Source: Bacteroidota bacterium
GTDB lineage: Bacteria > Bacteroidota > Bacteroidia > JACPRZ01
Assembly: GCA_016193485.1 (NCBI GenBank)
Contig: JACPRZ010000001.1
Span: 15,464 to 75,190, forward strand
Reading direction: 5' to 3'
Length of the DNA: 59,727 nucleotides
The translations under genes and the position numbers were made by a program. The notes under the pieces were generated by a model that had not been told where the DNA came from, made no database searches, and saw nothing but the letters and a program-made list of their open reading frames with translations. How positions within the stretch are numbered: the stretch's first letter is position 1; every line of letters starts with the position of its first letter. Below are positions 1 to 7,607 of the stretch, one piece after another.

Positions 1-210
1 ACTGTTTATATGTTTACCGATGGCATCCGCGATCAGCACGGTGGTGCAAGAAATAAAAAAATGGGTAGAAAAGGTTTGCGTGAATTACTGCTAAAAATGA
101 GTTCATCCTCCATGCGGGAACAGGAAAAGATGTTGGAGAACGAATTTGCAGAGTGGAAAGGGATTAATGAACAGACGGATGATGTGACGGTGGTAGGGAT
201 AAGAATATAA
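1..210 (+). CDS. SpoIIE-type PP2C serine phosphatase, C-terminal fragment
   Basis: The reading frame is open from the first base, so this is the 3' end of a gene that starts outside the window. It encodes the last ~69 residues of a PP2C/SpoIIE phosphatase: YMFTDGIRDQHGG holds the metal-binding Asp of the SDG-type motif, and the end EQTDDVTVVGIRI is the typical final strand with the D-D pair. It is nearly the same as the ends of the two full paralogues downstream (SDGFGDQFGG...EQTDDVTVTGIRI). The three therefore form a tandem family, broken here by a toxin module. Probably a cytosolic phosphatase domain behind a TPR sensor, by analogy with the full copies. Confidence 0.85.
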   Translation, partial: TVYMFTDGIRDQHGGARNKKMGRKGLRELLLKMSSSSMREQEKMLENEFAEWKGINEQTDDVTVVGIRI

Positions 211-313
211 TGGTATGTCCGTGCGTATTAGTCGTGGCGGCAAAAAACAAATTACTCTTTAGAAAGAGCAATATTTTATTGTTTTTGTACTTTGTAAAAT
301 ACAAATGATACCG

Positions 314-375
314 ATGGCATTGAAACCGGCTTCAAAAACAAAATTCCGTTGTGGTTGTTTGGGTTTTTGTATTGA
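314..375 (+). repeat. Direct repeat, left copy, flanking the VapC module
   Basis: The core ATGGCATTGAAACCGGCTTC followed by ...GTGGTTGTTTGGGTTTTTGT recurs at 1135-1220 with few substitutions and a ~24-base insertion there. It lies in the gap after the truncated phosphatase gene and just before the toxin module. It could be a decayed coding remnant or the footprint of an insertion. Confidence 0.6.
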
Positions 376-453
376 ATATGCCATTTGGATAGTGGGGTTT
401 TTTTGATTTGCGTATTCCTGCATTTCCGGAAGGCGAAGATAACATTTTTTCCG

Positions 454-461
454 TAAATTTG
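454..461 (+). promoter_or_regulatory. Bacteroidetes -7 promoter element (TAAATTTG)
   Basis: Exact match to the Bacteroidetes -7 consensus TAnnTTTG, 21 nt before the ATG at 483. No convincing -33 TTG is seen at the expected spacing. Probably drives the toxin-antitoxin pair. Confidence 0.5.
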
Positions 462-482
462 CATGTTTAACCGGATACAATT

Positions 483-713
483 ATGAGCACATTAACAATC
501 AGAATTACTGAAAGGGATAATACATTTCTCCTGCCACTCCTGACGAAATTGGGATATGCTGTAAAAATTGAAAAAGAGAACGATATTGAATCTGATAAAT
601 CCGAATTAAATGAGATGATATCACCCACCTTGCTCTTCGGAAAATGGAAGAATATTAAACTCAATCCCATTAATTTCAGGAAAAAATTATGGCAAAGAAC
701 AAAGAAATATTAG
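483..713 (+). CDS. Putative antitoxin of a VapC-type module
   Basis: A 76-residue protein directly upstream of a PIN-domain toxin. It overlaps that gene by 25 bp (689-713), the usual translational coupling of type II antitoxin-toxin pairs. The N-terminus MSTLTIRITERDNTFLLPLL has the look of a short beta strand followed by a helix, as in small ribbon-helix-helix type antitoxins. The middle is acidic and the C-terminus is basic (FRKKLWQRTKKY). I do not recognise the family by sequence; the assignment rests on size, position and overlap. A TAnnTTTG element stands just upstream. Confidence 0.6.
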   Translation: MSTLTIRITERDNTFLLPLLTKLGYAVKIEKENDIESDKSELNEMISPTLLFGKWKNIKLNPINFRKKLWQRTKKY

Positions 714-1075
714 TTGATACCGATATTTTAATCAAGGTTTACAGAGGCAATAAAGAAAAAAAACTACAGGTTGATGCTATCAGGGGGGAAATAGCCATTT
801 CAGTAATCACTGCACTGGAATTGTTCCAGGGAGCCAATAGCGCAAAGCGGGTTTATGAATTATCAAAACAACTGAAAGCATATCATATTCTCCATATTGA
901 CCACACCATCTCTATTAAAGCGCTTCATCTAACAAGACAATCCCTTCCCGGTAATTTATTATTACCGCCCGATGCATTAATTGCTGCAACTTCTCTGATT
1001 TACGGATTAGATATTTTTACCGACAACAAAGCGGATTTTATCAATATTGCCGGAATCAGGTTTTATGAACCATAA
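689..1075 (+). CDS. VapC-type PIN-domain ribonuclease toxin
   Basis: A 128-residue PIN-domain protein of normal VapC length. The acidic catalytic residues are visible: D10/D12 in LVDTDILI, E44 in TALELFQG, D95 in LPPDALIAA, and D112/D116 in FTDNKADF. Family knowledge: VapC toxins are Mg-dependent RNases that cut tRNA or rRNA and are held inactive by the upstream antitoxin. The 25-bp overlap with the gene at 483 supports a two-gene operon. The module interrupts a tandem array of phosphatase genes and is flanked by a direct repeat, which suggests it arrived by insertion. The specific RNA target cannot be read from the sequence. Confidence 0.88.
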   Translation: MAKNKEILVDTDILIKVYRGNKEKKLQVDAIRGEIAISVITALELFQGANSAKRVYELSKQLKAYHILHIDHTISIKALHLTRQSLPGNLLLPPDALIAATSLIYGLDIFTDNKADFINIAGIRFYEP

Positions 1076-1134
1076 TTTTGATTTCAGGTACAACTGACCG
1101 ATAACAATATTTCCCAATCTTTTTTTCGCAGCCA

Positions 1135-1220
1135 ATGGCATTGAAGCCGGCTTCAAAAAAATATACTGACATTTATCGTCAGAATAAAATCCCGCTGTGG
1201 TTGTTTGGGTTTTTGTGTTG
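1135..1220 (+). repeat. Direct repeat, right copy, flanking the VapC module
   Basis: Second copy of the 314-375 repeat (ATGGCATTGAAGCCGGCTTC...GTGGTTGTTTGGGTTTTTGT). A ~24-base insert containing the small inverted repeat CTGAC/GTCAG splits it. Confidence 0.6.
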
Positions 1221-1262
1221 ACTTTCGGATTGGGATAGTTTGGCAGTATGAATTATTAACTG

Positions 1263-1403
1263 ATGTTATGCAGAAAAATCATTAACCGCAAAGAACACAA
1301 AGAAAATACACGCAAAGCACGCAGAGAAGAAGATTTCTTTGTGTCCTTTGCGAAAAACTTTGCCCCGCCTGAGGCGGGGGTAAAAATTGTATTTGCGTAA
1401 CAT
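1263..1403 (+). repeat. ~140-bp palindromic MITE-like element, copy 1
   Basis: The outer arms are ATGTTATGCA and TGCGTAACAT (9 of 10 bases complementary). The inner arms CGCAAAGAACACAAAGAAA and TTTCTTTGTGTCCTTTGCG pair over 19 bases with one mismatch. They are followed by a small GC hairpin, CCCCGCCTGAGGCGGGG. The architecture and length match the element at 57181-57320. No coding capacity. It fills most of the 1076-1586 gap; the rest of that gap shows nothing else. Confidence 0.7.
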
Positions 1404-1586
1404 AAGGTATTAAATTATAAACTCAATCCCAAATATGGCAGGTTGAGCGACTTTTTTACTTGGTACTTTGTGGCGCTTTTATTTGGAGGAGAAATGAGGT
1501 TTTTATGGTCTGAACAAAAAATCCAGTAACTAACAAAAAAGGGCAATTTGCAGCATAATATCGCAACTGGAAAATTCTTTACCACT

Positions 1587-2315
1587 ATGAAATTAAAAGG
1601 CGGAGTAATTGTTATTGGCTCGCTTATTTGGGAAGATCATTTAAAAGAGAAAGACAATGATTTCATTAGAAGAGACTGGAGAGTCCAGAATTTATTCTCT
1701 AACCCCAAATTGACACCTGTACCGATACGATACGGAAGAAAATCATCAAGCAGGAGTGACACCTACACTATGGTTTTTTCCAAAAGTAATGAAAATGCAT
1801 TGGGCCAAGGTTTAATTCTTGAATTTAGGGAATCAATCAACTCATTTGAAGATTTAGAACGACAAGCAATCGCACTTGCAATCGCAGAAGGAATTTATAC
1901 AACGGCTAACACCAGAATTAGTTCTATGTGGGGTTCCGTTGGGTTACTTATTAACCCGGCACTTAAAAAAATCAATTTCTCTAAATTTGAATTTTTAAAG
2001 GAAAAATGGACAGACATTTATCAAAGTTATTATAAGATATTTTTTGCAACTGGTTACAAGTGTGATGAAGATGTGGAACCACCGATAAATCAAAATGGAA
2101 TGTTGACAATTAATTGGCAAGATGCGATGAATGATTTTGATCTACTCATAGCTACTCCTGTTATTCCAGACCCAAAGCGAATACTATCTCCTCGTGAAAT
2201 TACAGATAAAATGATTAACAATAAGTATCAAAAATACTTTAGAAATAACCTTGCACATGATATTAAAACATGCCAAGACAATCAAATTTTAGAATTGCTT
2301 ACCAACAGAGGATGA
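1587..2315 (+). CDS. Hypothetical protein, about 242 aa
   Basis: Not assigned to a family with confidence. The frame is open from an ATG at 1548, but the ATG at 1587 (MKLKGGVIVIGSLIWEDHL) begins at the first well-folded segment, a hydrophobic strand VIVIGSLIW, and is preferred. A second ordered stretch is PVPIRYGRKSSSRSDTYTMVFS. The N-terminal GSL after a hydrophobic strand and the later Arg/Tyr-rich strand faintly recall gamma-glutamylcyclotransferase-like proteins; this is a weak guess. There is no signal peptide or membrane span, so it is probably cytosolic. It ends 15 bp before the phosphatase gene at 2331 and could share its transcript. The A+T-rich codon use differs from the phosphatase genes, as is common for acquired genes. 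Confidence 0.6.
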   Translation: MKLKGGVIVIGSLIWEDHLKEKDNDFIRRDWRVQNLFSNPKLTPVPIRYGRKSSSRSDTYTMVFSKSNENALGQGLILEFRESINSFEDLERQAIALAIAEGIYTTANTRISSMWGSVGLLINPALKKINFSKFEFLKEKWTDIYQSYYKIFFATGYKCDEDVEPPINQNGMLTINWQDAMNDFDLLIATPVIPDPKRILSPREITDKMINNKYQKYFRNNLAHDIKTCQDNQILELLTNRG

Positions 2316-2330
2316 TAAAAGAAAAATTCA

Positions 2331-4508
2331 ATGAATTACTATAAAAATAAAACATCACAAATTTTTCTCTCAATCTTCATTTCTTTTTTCTCTCTTTCCT
2401 TTTCTCAAACCCCTAAAAGTTCTGGTGAGCATAGCCGAACCATTGATTCCCTCACCTCCCGCCTGCAACAAAACCTTCACGATACCGACAGAGGAAACAC
2501 CCTCCTCACCCTTGCCGGCATTTACTCCTACCAAAACCCCGACAGCGCCATTCTCCTTGCAACAGAGGCAAAAAAAATTGCAAAAGCAATTAAAGATGCC
2601 AAACGCTTTGCGAAAGCGCTCAATGAATTGGGTCGGAATCATTATGTAAATGGGGACTATCCAAAAGCGTTGCGCCATTATTTTGCAGCGCTGAAAATAT
2701 TTGAGAAACTATCCCCCCCTTCGGGGGGGCAGGGGGGGGCTTCCACCCTCGGCAACATCGGAATTGTCTATTACTTTCAAGCCGACTATCCAAAAGTCCT
2801 TGACTATTATTTCAAGGCATTGAAGATAAAAGATGAACTCGGAGATAAAAACGGAATTGCAATCTGGCTCGGCAACATCGGAAGTGTCTATAAGGACCAA
2901 GCCGACTACCCCAAAGCGCTGGACTATTATTCCAAGGTGTTGAAAATTGCAGAAGAACTGGGAGATAAAAGAACAATGGCAGCCACTCTCGGCAACATCG
3001 GAGTTGTCTATAAAGAGCAATCCGACTACCCCAAAGTTCACCCTGTGGAGCGCGATTCGCTGCTCAACAGGGCATTCGACTATTATTTTTTGGCATTGAA
3101 AGCATTTGAAGAACTCGGGGACAAAAAAGGGATTGAAATCAATCTCGGAAATATCGGCATGATTTATTTTATGCAAAAAAAATATTCACTTGCAATTGAA
3201 AATGCTGGAAAGGCCCAACAGTTAGCAAACAAAATTGGTGCAATAAATGATGAAAAAGATGACCATCACACTCTTTACGAAACCTACAAAGCAATGGGCA
3301 ACAGCACAAAAGCGCTTGAACATTACGAGAAGTTCATTTTATTACGCGATAGCATCTTCAAAATAGAGAACCAGAAAGAAATCCTCCGCAAGCAGATGAA
3401 ATTCGACTACGAGAAAAAAGCCGCAGCCGACAGCGTAAAAAATGCCGAAGCGCAAAAAGTGAAAGAGGCACAGATACAAACGCAGCAGGCGCAAATCAAA
3501 CAGGAGCGGACCCAACGGTATGCACTCTATGGCGGTTTAACACTGGTACTATTATTTGCCGGTTTTATTTTTAACCGCTTCAGGGTAACCCGGAAACAAA
3601 AAAAGATAATTGAGGAGCAGAAAAAACTGGTGGAAATTAAAAACGAAGAGATACTTGATTCGATTCAGTATGCAATGCGGATACAGCAGGCATTGCTGCC
3701 CACAGAGAGTTACCTGAAAAAATACCTGCCGGAACATTTTATTTTTTACAGACCTAAAGACGTAGTCAGCGGGGATTTTTACTACCTCACCCCCCTTCCC
3801 CCCTCTCCTGAAAGAGAGGGGGGCGTTCTACTCTGTGTAGCCGATTGCACCGGCCACGGTGTTCCGGGTGCCTTTATGAGTTTGCTGGGAATGTCGTTCC
3901 TGAATGAAATAATCACAGAGCGCAATATTGCATCACCGGGCAGGGCTCTTGATATGTTGAGAGAAGAAATTATCCGCACACTGAATCCGGAAGGAAAGGA
4001 TGATATCAAGGATGGAATGGAAATAGCGCTTTGCCGGTATAACTTCGGAGAAAGACCCACCCCTGCCTGTCCGGCAGGCAGGCCTGACCCCTCCCAAAGG
4101 GAGGGGAACGCTATCCTCTCCCCCCCTTTAGAGGGAGCCGGAGGGGGGCTTCTTGAATATGCATCGGCAAATATTAAACTGTTGTTGGTACGAAATGGAA
4201 ATTTGCAGGAACTTGAAACCGATACAATGCCGGTGGGTGTTGGTTTCGGGATTACAGGGTCATTTCATGAGCATCGCATAACTCTTGAGAAAGGTGATAT
4301 GATTTATGCTTTTTCCGATGGTTTTGGCGATCAGTTCGGAGGTCATAAAGGCAAACGGTTTAAGCGGGGAAAGTTGAATGAACTGCTGCTTTCAATCAGC
4401 AACAAACCGGTTGAAGAGCAGAAGACCATAATTGAAAACACATTCAATGAATGGAGGGGAAATCTGGAGCAGACGGATGATGTTTGTGTGATTGGCATAA
4501 GAATTTAA
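2331..4508 (+). CDS. TPR-sensor SpoIIE-family protein phosphatase
   Basis: A 725-residue protein. It has an N-terminal signal peptide (SIFISFFSLSFSQ), then about five tetratricopeptide repeats (residues ~40-330, recurring LGNIGxVYxxQxDYPKALDYY). A coiled coil rich in K/Q/E (~345-395) precedes one membrane span (ALYGGLTLVLLFAGFIF, ~400-415). A second coiled coil leads to the PP2C domain (~465-725) with motifs RPKDVVSGDFYY, ADCTGHGVPGAFMSLLG, YAFSDGFGDQFGG and the terminal TDD. Family knowledge: such proteins sense outside the inner membrane and dephosphorylate Ser/Thr of anti-sigma antagonists. Three GC-rich palindromic inserts are translated in frame (2711, 3787, 4056), one of them inside the catalytic domain where the paralogue at 4550 has no insert. 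The next gene starts near or within its 3' end. Confidence 0.9.
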   Translation: MNYYKNKTSQIFLSIFISFFSLSFSQTPKSSGEHSRTIDSLTSRLQQNLHDTDRGNTLLTLAGIYSYQNPDSAILLATEAKKIAKAIKDAKRFAKALNELGRNHYVNGDYPKALRHYFAALKIFEKLSPPSGGQGGASTLGNIGIVYYFQADYPKVLDYYFKALKIKDELGDKNGIAIWLGNIGSVYKDQADYPKALDYYSKVLKIAEELGDKRTMAATLGNIGVVYKEQSDYPKVHPVERDSLLNRAFDYYFLALKAFEELGDKKGIEINLGNIGMIYFMQKKYSLAIENAGKAQQLANKIGAINDEKDDHHTLYETYKAMGNSTKALEHYEKFILLRDSIFKIENQKEILRKQMKFDYEKKAAADSVKNAEAQKVKEAQIQTQQAQIKQERTQRYALYGGLTLVLLFAGFIFNRFRVTRKQKKIIEEQKKLVEIKNEEILDSIQYAMRIQQALLPTESYLKKYLPEHFIFYRPKDVVSGDFYYLTPLPPSPEREGGVLLCVADCTGHGVPGAFMSLLGMSFLNEIITERNIASPGRALDMLREEIIRTLNPEGKDDIKDGMEIALCRYNFGERPTPACPAGRPDPSQREGNAILSPPLEGAGGGLLEYASANIKLLLVRNGNLQELETDTMPVGVGFGITGSFHEHRITLEKGDMIYAFSDGFGDQFGGHKGKRFKRGKLNELLLSISNKPVEEQKTIIENTFNEWRGNLEQTDDVCVIGIRI
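2711..2742 (+). repeat. In-frame GC palindrome in the TPR region
   Basis: A C7/G7 hairpin (CCCCCCCTTCGGGGGGG) followed by AGGGGGGGG, translated as roughly SPPSGGQGGAS between two TPRs. It breaks the otherwise regular TPR spacing. Confidence 0.7.
3787..3830 (+). repeat. In-frame GC palindrome in the phosphatase domain
   Basis: Contains CCCTCTCCTGAAAGAGAGGG, a hairpin related to the hsdR/hsdM element. It is translated as TPLPPSPEREGGV between FYYL and LLCVADCTGHG. The paralogue has a different palindrome at the same site (6357-6418). Confidence 0.75.
4056..4151 (+). repeat. Compound in-frame palindromic insert (three hairpins)
   Basis: Three adjacent hairpins: CCTGCCTGTCCGGCAGGCAGG-type at 4063-4083, CCCCTCCCAAAGGGAGGGG at 4088-4106, and CTCTCCCCCC...GGGGGG at 4117-4148. 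They add about 33 residues between NFGE and LEYASANIKLLLV. The paralogue at 6640-6660 lacks all of it. Confidence 0.8.
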
Positions 4509-4540
4509 AAAAAGTTTCACGACTTTATGAACAATCATCG

Positions 4541-4700
4541 AAATATCAAATGACAAATCACAAAAAACAAATAAATCCCAATACTCAATTGCCCAATGAC
4601 CAAAACACCCGGTTGTGCACCACATTTGGAATTTTGAACATTAAAATTTGGAATTTAATTGTCATTTGTTTTTTGATATTTGGGATTTACAACACCTCCG
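4541..4700 (+). repeat. A+T-rich hairpin repeat covering a gene start
   Basis: The left arm begins AAATATCAAATGACAAATCA. The right arm ends TTTTTTGATATTTGGGATTT, and its reverse complement shares AAATATCAAA with the left arm plus further partial complementarity. Repeats of this AAATCCCAAATATCAAA type are common between genes in environmental Bacteroidetes. Here the right arm is translated as the signal/membrane segment of the next gene. Confidence 0.5.
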
Positions 4701-7009
4701 CTCAAAATCGCAAAATTGACTCATTAAACAAGCAATTATTAAACCTTAACTCTCAATCCGGAACATATCAGAGAGACACCGGCATTGTTAACACCCTCAC
4801 CCTGCTTTGCTGGGAATATCGCGTAGCGGGTGAAATGGAAAAAGCGAAGGAATACTGTAATAAAGGCATTGCCTTGGCTGAAAAAGTAAATTACCCTCCG
4901 GGCATGGCGAAATGTTCCAACAACCTTGGAATTGTTTATTCAGTACAGGCAAATTACGACAGCGCACTTGAATGTTACAATAAGGCATTCATTCATTGGA
5001 ACAGCATCGTATCTTCTGATTCTGTTACAGCGCTTTCAAGGAAGGCAAAAAAAGGAACCGCTTCTGCCTTGGGTAATATCGGGTTGATTTATTGGAGTTT
5101 ATCTGATTTTCCTAAAGCGCTTGATTACCAATTGAAGACACTGAAAATTCTCGAAGAACTTGGCGATAAACATGGCATTTCCTCTACCCTTTGCAACATC
5201 GGACTCATATACCAGGAATTATCCGATTACCCTAAGGCACTGGACCACCAGTTAAGATCGCTTAAAATAGCAGAAGGTCTTGCCGACAAGCAAAGTATTG
5301 CCGCAATACTGGGCAACATCGGGCTTATTTATAAAAACATTTCTGAATTCCCCAAATCCCTGGAATACCAATTACAGTCGCTTAAAATAAAACAGGACAT
5401 TAACGACAGATATGGCATAGCTATTTCGCTTGCCAATATAGGAAATTTTTATTATTTTTTACTTGCTTCTGACTGCGCTATAATGGGCGTAACATTGCCG
5501 GACAAGTACTCAAAAGCCCTCGGATACCAGGTAGAAGCGTTGAAGATTAATGAAGAAATAGGAAACAAGCGCGGGATAGCGGCTGCATTTGGCAGTATGG
5601 GAAATATTTATTATTCTTTAGCGGGTTACAATAAAGCGCTGGAATGTCAGATAAAATCTGTAAAGATATATGATGATTTGGGCGACAGGCAAGGCAGCGC
5701 CATTGCCCTGGGTAATATAGGGATGATATATCACGGTCAAAAAAAATATTCTCTTGCTCTTGAGTATACAAAAAAGTCAGTGGAAATTCTACGGGAAATA
5801 GGGGATTTGAATAATGAAAATATTTTTCAGAAAACATTCTATGAAACCTATAAAGCCACGGGAAATGCTGCAAAAGCATTAGAACACTATGAGCGGTACG
5901 TTTTGTTACAAGATAGCATCTTCAAACTCGACAACCAAAAAGAAATCCTCCGCAAGCAGATGAAATTCGACTATGAGAAAAAAGCCGCAGCCGACAGCGT
6001 GAAAAATGTTGAAGAACAAAAAGTGAAAGAAGCGCAGATACAAACTCAACAGGCGCAGATAAAACAGGAGCGCACACAACGGTATGCATTGTATGGTGGA
6101 CTGACACTTGTAATTGTATTTGCTGGATTTATATTTAACCGCTTCAGGGTAACCAAACGGCAAAACAGGATCATTGAAGAGCAGAAAAAAATGGTGGAAA
6201 TGAAAAACGAAGAAATCCTTGATTCAATTCAATACGCCCAGCGGATACAACAGGCGATGCTCACCGGTGATCAATTTTTAAAGCAGCACCTTCCTGAACA
6301 CTTTGTTTTTTTCAGGCCCAAAGATATTGTAAGTGGCGATTTTTATTGGGTGGCCCCCCTTAATCCCCCCGAAGGGGGGATAGATTTTCAGAACCCCCCT
6401 TTGGGGGGCAGGGGGGCTGTACTTTTCTGCACTGCCGACTGCACCGGCCACGGTGTTCCGGGCGCATTCATGAGTTTGCTCGGAATTTCTTTTCTGAATG
6501 AAATAATAAAGGAGCGCAATATCACATCACCCGGAAAAGTTCTTAACATACTGAGGGATGAAATTATCAGGAACATGAATCCGGAAGGAAGAGATGACAT
6601 TAAAGATGGAATGGAAATTGCGCTATGCAGGTATAATTTCGGAGAAAAAATTCTGGAATATGCTTCGGCAAATATTAAACTGTTGTTAGTGCGTGATGGA
6701 AATTTACAGGAACTTGAAACAGATGCAATGCCTGTTGGAGTGGGTTTCGGAGCATCAAAACCCTTTAATCAGCATTGCATAACTCTTGAAACTGGCGATA
6801 TAATATACGCTTTTTCGGATGGCTTTGGCGACCAGTTCGGAGGTCCTAAGGGAAAACGATTCAAGCGGGGAAAGTTGAATGAACTGCTTCTGTCAATTAG
6901 CAATAAACCCGTTGAAGAACAGAAAACCATCCTTGAAAATACATTTAATGACTGGAAAGGAAACATGGAGCAGACGGATGATGTTACGGTGACCGGGATA
7001 CGAATATGA
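4550..7009 (+). CDS. TPR-sensor SpoIIE-family protein phosphatase, paralogue
   Basis: Same architecture as the gene at 2331: a hydrophobic N-terminal segment (IWNLIVICFLIFGIYNTSAQ), about seven TPRs with the LGNIGLIYxxLSDYPKALDxQ pattern, a coiled coil, a membrane span (ALYGGLTLVIVFAGFIF), a second coiled coil and a C-terminal PP2C domain (RPKDIVSGDFYW, ADCTGHGVPGAFMSLLG, SDGFGDQFGG, EQTDDVTVTGIRI). The frame is open from an ATG at 4484 inside the previous gene. ATG 4550 avoids that overlap and leaves ~40 residues before the membrane segment, so the true start is uncertain. Much of the N-terminus is encoded by a hairpin repeat. An in-frame palindrome at 6357-6418 adds ~20 residues in the catalytic domain. 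Near-identical coiled-coil and phosphatase parts indicate recent duplication with divergent TPR sensors. Confidence 0.88.
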   Translation: MTNHKKQINPNTQLPNDQNTRLCTTFGILNIKIWNLIVICFLIFGIYNTSAQNRKIDSLNKQLLNLNSQSGTYQRDTGIVNTLTLLCWEYRVAGEMEKAKEYCNKGIALAEKVNYPPGMAKCSNNLGIVYSVQANYDSALECYNKAFIHWNSIVSSDSVTALSRKAKKGTASALGNIGLIYWSLSDFPKALDYQLKTLKILEELGDKHGISSTLCNIGLIYQELSDYPKALDHQLRSLKIAEGLADKQSIAAILGNIGLIYKNISEFPKSLEYQLQSLKIKQDINDRYGIAISLANIGNFYYFLLASDCAIMGVTLPDKYSKALGYQVEALKINEEIGNKRGIAAAFGSMGNIYYSLAGYNKALECQIKSVKIYDDLGDRQGSAIALGNIGMIYHGQKKYSLALEYTKKSVEILREIGDLNNENIFQKTFYETYKATGNAAKALEHYERYVLLQDSIFKLDNQKEILRKQMKFDYEKKAAADSVKNVEEQKVKEAQIQTQQAQIKQERTQRYALYGGLTLVIVFAGFIFNRFRVTKRQNRIIEEQKKMVEMKNEEILDSIQYAQRIQQAMLTGDQFLKQHLPEHFVFFRPKDIVSGDFYWVAPLNPPEGGIDFQNPPLGGRGAVLFCTADCTGHGVPGAFMSLLGISFLNEIIKERNITSPGKVLNILRDEIIRNMNPEGRDDIKDGMEIALCRYNFGEKILEYASANIKLLLVRDGNLQELETDAMPVGVGFGASKPFNQHCITLETGDIIYAFSDGFGDQFGGPKGKRFKRGKLNELLLSISNKPVEEQKTILENTFNDWKGNMEQTDDVTVTGIRI
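6357..6418 (+). repeat. In-frame GC palindromes in the phosphatase domain
   Basis: Two hairpins, CCCCCCGAAGGGGGG and CCCCCCTTTGGGGGG, translated as PLNPPEGGIDFQNPPLGGRGA. They lie at the same loop (between DFYW and LFCTADCTGHG) that carries another palindrome in the paralogue. Confidence 0.75.
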
Positions 7010-7096
7010 AAAGCAATAATGATTTACATCATCTTTGAAAATCATGGAATTAAATACATTTGACCCCCAAATATTTATTAACAAAATTATCACAAC

Positions 7097-7585
7097 ATGG
7101 AGAAAACAAGAATATTTACAACACAACGAGCACGATTTATTAAATTTATCGGTATTACCTGTTTATTTTTTGCGGGTTGTTCCGGTACCGGTGGAAATGA
7201 ACCTGTCAACGATTCAACAGTAACTGATGGCTCCTACATGGATGAAATTTCAGCCAGTTACGAACGGTTTGGCCCTGTTGACAATGTTTTATTTGAAAAA
7301 GGCAGGGAACTCTTCACACACAGGTGCACGCGATGTCATTCCTTGGATGTAAAGGTCGTTGGTCCCGCCCTCCGCGGAGTAACAAAAAGACGTTCATCCG
7401 GCTGGATTGAAAATAAACTGATGAGCATTCAGATATTAATGCGATTGGATTCCACCGGCAATTTTGTTTGCAGCAAAGACACTCAAGTAGTGGAAAACCA
7501 TGTCAGCGATACGTTAAATCAGCCCCCTGTGACTACACAGGAGGAGAGAAGGGCGCTGATAGAATTTTTACGGAAAGAAGGGTGA
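7097..7585 (+). CDS. Monohaem c-type cytochrome lipoprotein
   Basis: A 162-residue protein with a basic N-terminus, a hydrophobic segment and a lipobox ending AGC at Cys28, so probably a lipoprotein. The haem-binding motif CTRCH is at residues 77-81, with the class I cytochrome c feature GPAL at 89-92. A Met in KLMSIQILM (109-115) could be the distal ligand. The C-terminal helix (TTQEERRALIEFLRKEG) matches the end of small cytochrome c domains. The role is likely electron transfer in the periplasm or at the membrane; the partner is not evident. It lies between the phosphatases and a giant secreted protein and is not clearly in an operon with either. Confidence 0.85.
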   Translation: MEKTRIFTTQRARFIKFIGITCLFFAGCSGTGGNEPVNDSTVTDGSYMDEISASYERFGPVDNVLFEKGRELFTHRCTRCHSLDVKVVGPALRGVTKRRSSGWIENKLMSIQILMRLDSTGNFVCSKDTQVVENHVSDTLNQPPVTTQEERRALIEFLRKEG

Positions 7586-7607
7586 GACATTTTGCTATCT
7601 TTACGGC

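Noticed and set aside
7035..7223. Small ORF overlapping the cytochrome c gene start
   Set aside because: It is in another frame over the lipoprotein signal of the cytochrome gene, which has clear haem and lipobox motifs.
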